Virus record (IMG/VR): IMGVR_UViG_3300021960_009982
Coordinates: 1 to 23,324 of that record
Direction: 5' to 3' (one strand)
DNA from: a virus
DNA: 23,324 bases
Below are positions 23,031 to 23,324 of this stretch, piece by piece. The notes beneath the pieces were generated by a model. The model ran no database searches and was not told the origin of the DNA. It saw nothing but the letters and a program-made list of their open reading frames with translations. Every line of letters begins with the position of its first letter. Positions within the stretch are counted from its first letter, which is position 1. A program made the position numbers and the translations under genes.

Positions 23031-23093
23031 GTGGAGGCGGCGGGTACTGCCCCCGCGTCCTGTACAGCGTTTGAATTGCTTCAACGTTGCATA

Positions 23094-23279
23094 TTATTTA
23101 TAAGACTGTTGTTTAGTCCTATTTGGTTTTGATAGCCTCTGTGGCCTAGACTGCAAACCCTGAAATAAGCTAGGACGATTTTTCATCTTATGCTTAGGAT
23201 CAAGCAGTTCATAGCCCTTGATACCCCAGTCTGCTGCCCAAGCGGCAGTCATCTCAGGGCTGTGTTTACGTGAACTCAT
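23094..23279 (-). CDS. Small basic phage protein of unknown function (61 aa)
   Basis: Start ATG 23279 (MSSRKHSPEMTAAWAADWG) follows AAGGAGG on the minus strand. An in-frame ATG at 23315 lies upstream of the expected transcript start of the promoter at 23306-23311, so it is not used. The N-terminal half contains a probable helix (PEMTAAWAADWGIKGYELL); the C-terminal half is Lys/Arg/Gln-rich and probably unstructured. No family was recognised. First gene of the leftward unit, directly upstream of the tmRNA. Confidence 0.65.
   Translation of the reverse strand: MSSRKHSPEMTAAWAADWGIKGYELLDPKHKMKNRPSLFQGLQSRPQRLSKPNRTKQQSYK
23095..23102 (-). promoter_or_regulatory. T4-like late promoter element before the tmRNA gene
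   Basis: TATAAATA on the minus strand overlaps the Tyr-Lys-TAA end of the 61-residue gene. Initiation a few bases downstream would begin near GCAACG, close to the expected 5' end of the acceptor half, so the tmRNA may have its own late transcript. Confidence 0.45.
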
Positions 23280-23305
23280 ATAAGTCCTCCTTGTTAATTT
23301 ATATG

Positions 23306-23316
23306 ATTCTACCACA
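23306..23316 (-). promoter_or_regulatory. Extended -10 element of a minus-strand promoter (partial)
   Basis: The minus strand reads TGTGGTAGAAT, the same TGnTAGAAT extended -10 as in P1-P3. The -35 would lie about 17 bp further right, beyond the window edge. It would drive the 61-residue gene, the tmRNA, the 77-residue gene and the nuclease. Confidence 0.65.
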
Positions 23317-23324
23317 GTTCAAGG

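Larger units (their letters stand above)
22786..23090 (-). ncRNA. ssrA: Circularly permuted (two-piece) tmRNA gene
   Basis: On the minus strand the acceptor half comes first: from an uncertain 5' end near 23090 to CCA at 23031-23029, with T-arm GCGGG/CCCGC and the acceptor strand CGCCTCC plus discriminator A. A 68-base intervening segment (23028-22961) follows, then the coding half starting GGGGGCG at 22960. GGGGGCG pairs with CGCCTCC over 7 bp including a G3-U wobble, the alanine identity element. GGATCGAC after the 5' end is the tmRNA D-loop signature. The tag ORF encodes ANDNFALEDYALAA. After the tag, TCTGGG/CCTAGA and GGTGGGTT/AACCCACC interleave as an H-type pseudoknot (22826-22786). Gene order acceptor-then-coding is the permuted form known in alphaproteobacteria. 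tmRNA rescues stalled ribosomes with SmpB and tags products for ClpXP. Confidence 0.93.

Overview
The window is part of a lytic-type phage genome, most likely a T4-superfamily myovirus. The evidence is tightly packed genes with ATGA and TAATG overlaps, a T4 RNase H-type flap nuclease, a PhoH ATPase, a RecB-like nuclease, a 2OG-Fe(II) oxygenase, an SH3-fold DUF2693/WYL_2-like protein, a staphylococcal-nuclease homologue, and TATAAATA elements of the T4 late-promoter type. The host is probably an alphaproteobacterium: the phage carries a circularly permuted (two-piece) tmRNA gene, the form typical of that class. Base composition looks AT-rich (roughly 40% G+C by eye, not computed); the first kilobase looks more GC-rich.

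Layout. 1-1330: small proteins, led by one with 22 hexapeptide (left-handed beta-helix) repeats. 1374-3759: a TctA-type permease followed by a TctC-like binding protein, a host-derived transporter pair. 3790-5921: a sigma70-type promoter, then a basic small protein, a glycine-zipper envelope protein, an SH3-fold protein and a GT4 glycosyltransferase, closed by a hairpin terminator. 6045-8645: second promoter, then unknown phage proteins and a HAD deoxyribonucleotidase. 8708-20702: third promoter and about 12 kb of almost gapless plus-strand genes: nucleic-acid enzymes (RNase H, PhoH, PD-(D/E)XK), then a biosynthetic-looking island of four asparagine-synthetase-like PP-loop paralogues interleaved with a VOC protein, a cupin and an unknown protein. 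20744-21976: a large unknown protein behind a late-type promoter. 21981-23324: a convergent minus-strand unit with a small unknown protein, the permuted tmRNA, another small protein and a nuclease, ending in a terminator.

Two things stand out. First, the phage tmRNA has an alanine-type acceptor stem with a G3-U wobble, an ANDNFALEDYALAA tag, a pseudoknot after the tag, and an inverted repeat that holds the two halves together in the precursor. Second, the PP-loop island (14245-20702) looks like an uncharacterised amide-forming or adenylating pathway carried by the phage. Its product is unknown, and nucleobase, peptide or cofactor modification are only guesses.

Three promoters share TTTACA, a 17-bp spacer and an extended -10 TATGnTAGAAT, so early transcription probably uses host RNA polymerase. 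No integrase, terminase, capsid or tail gene was recognised in the window.
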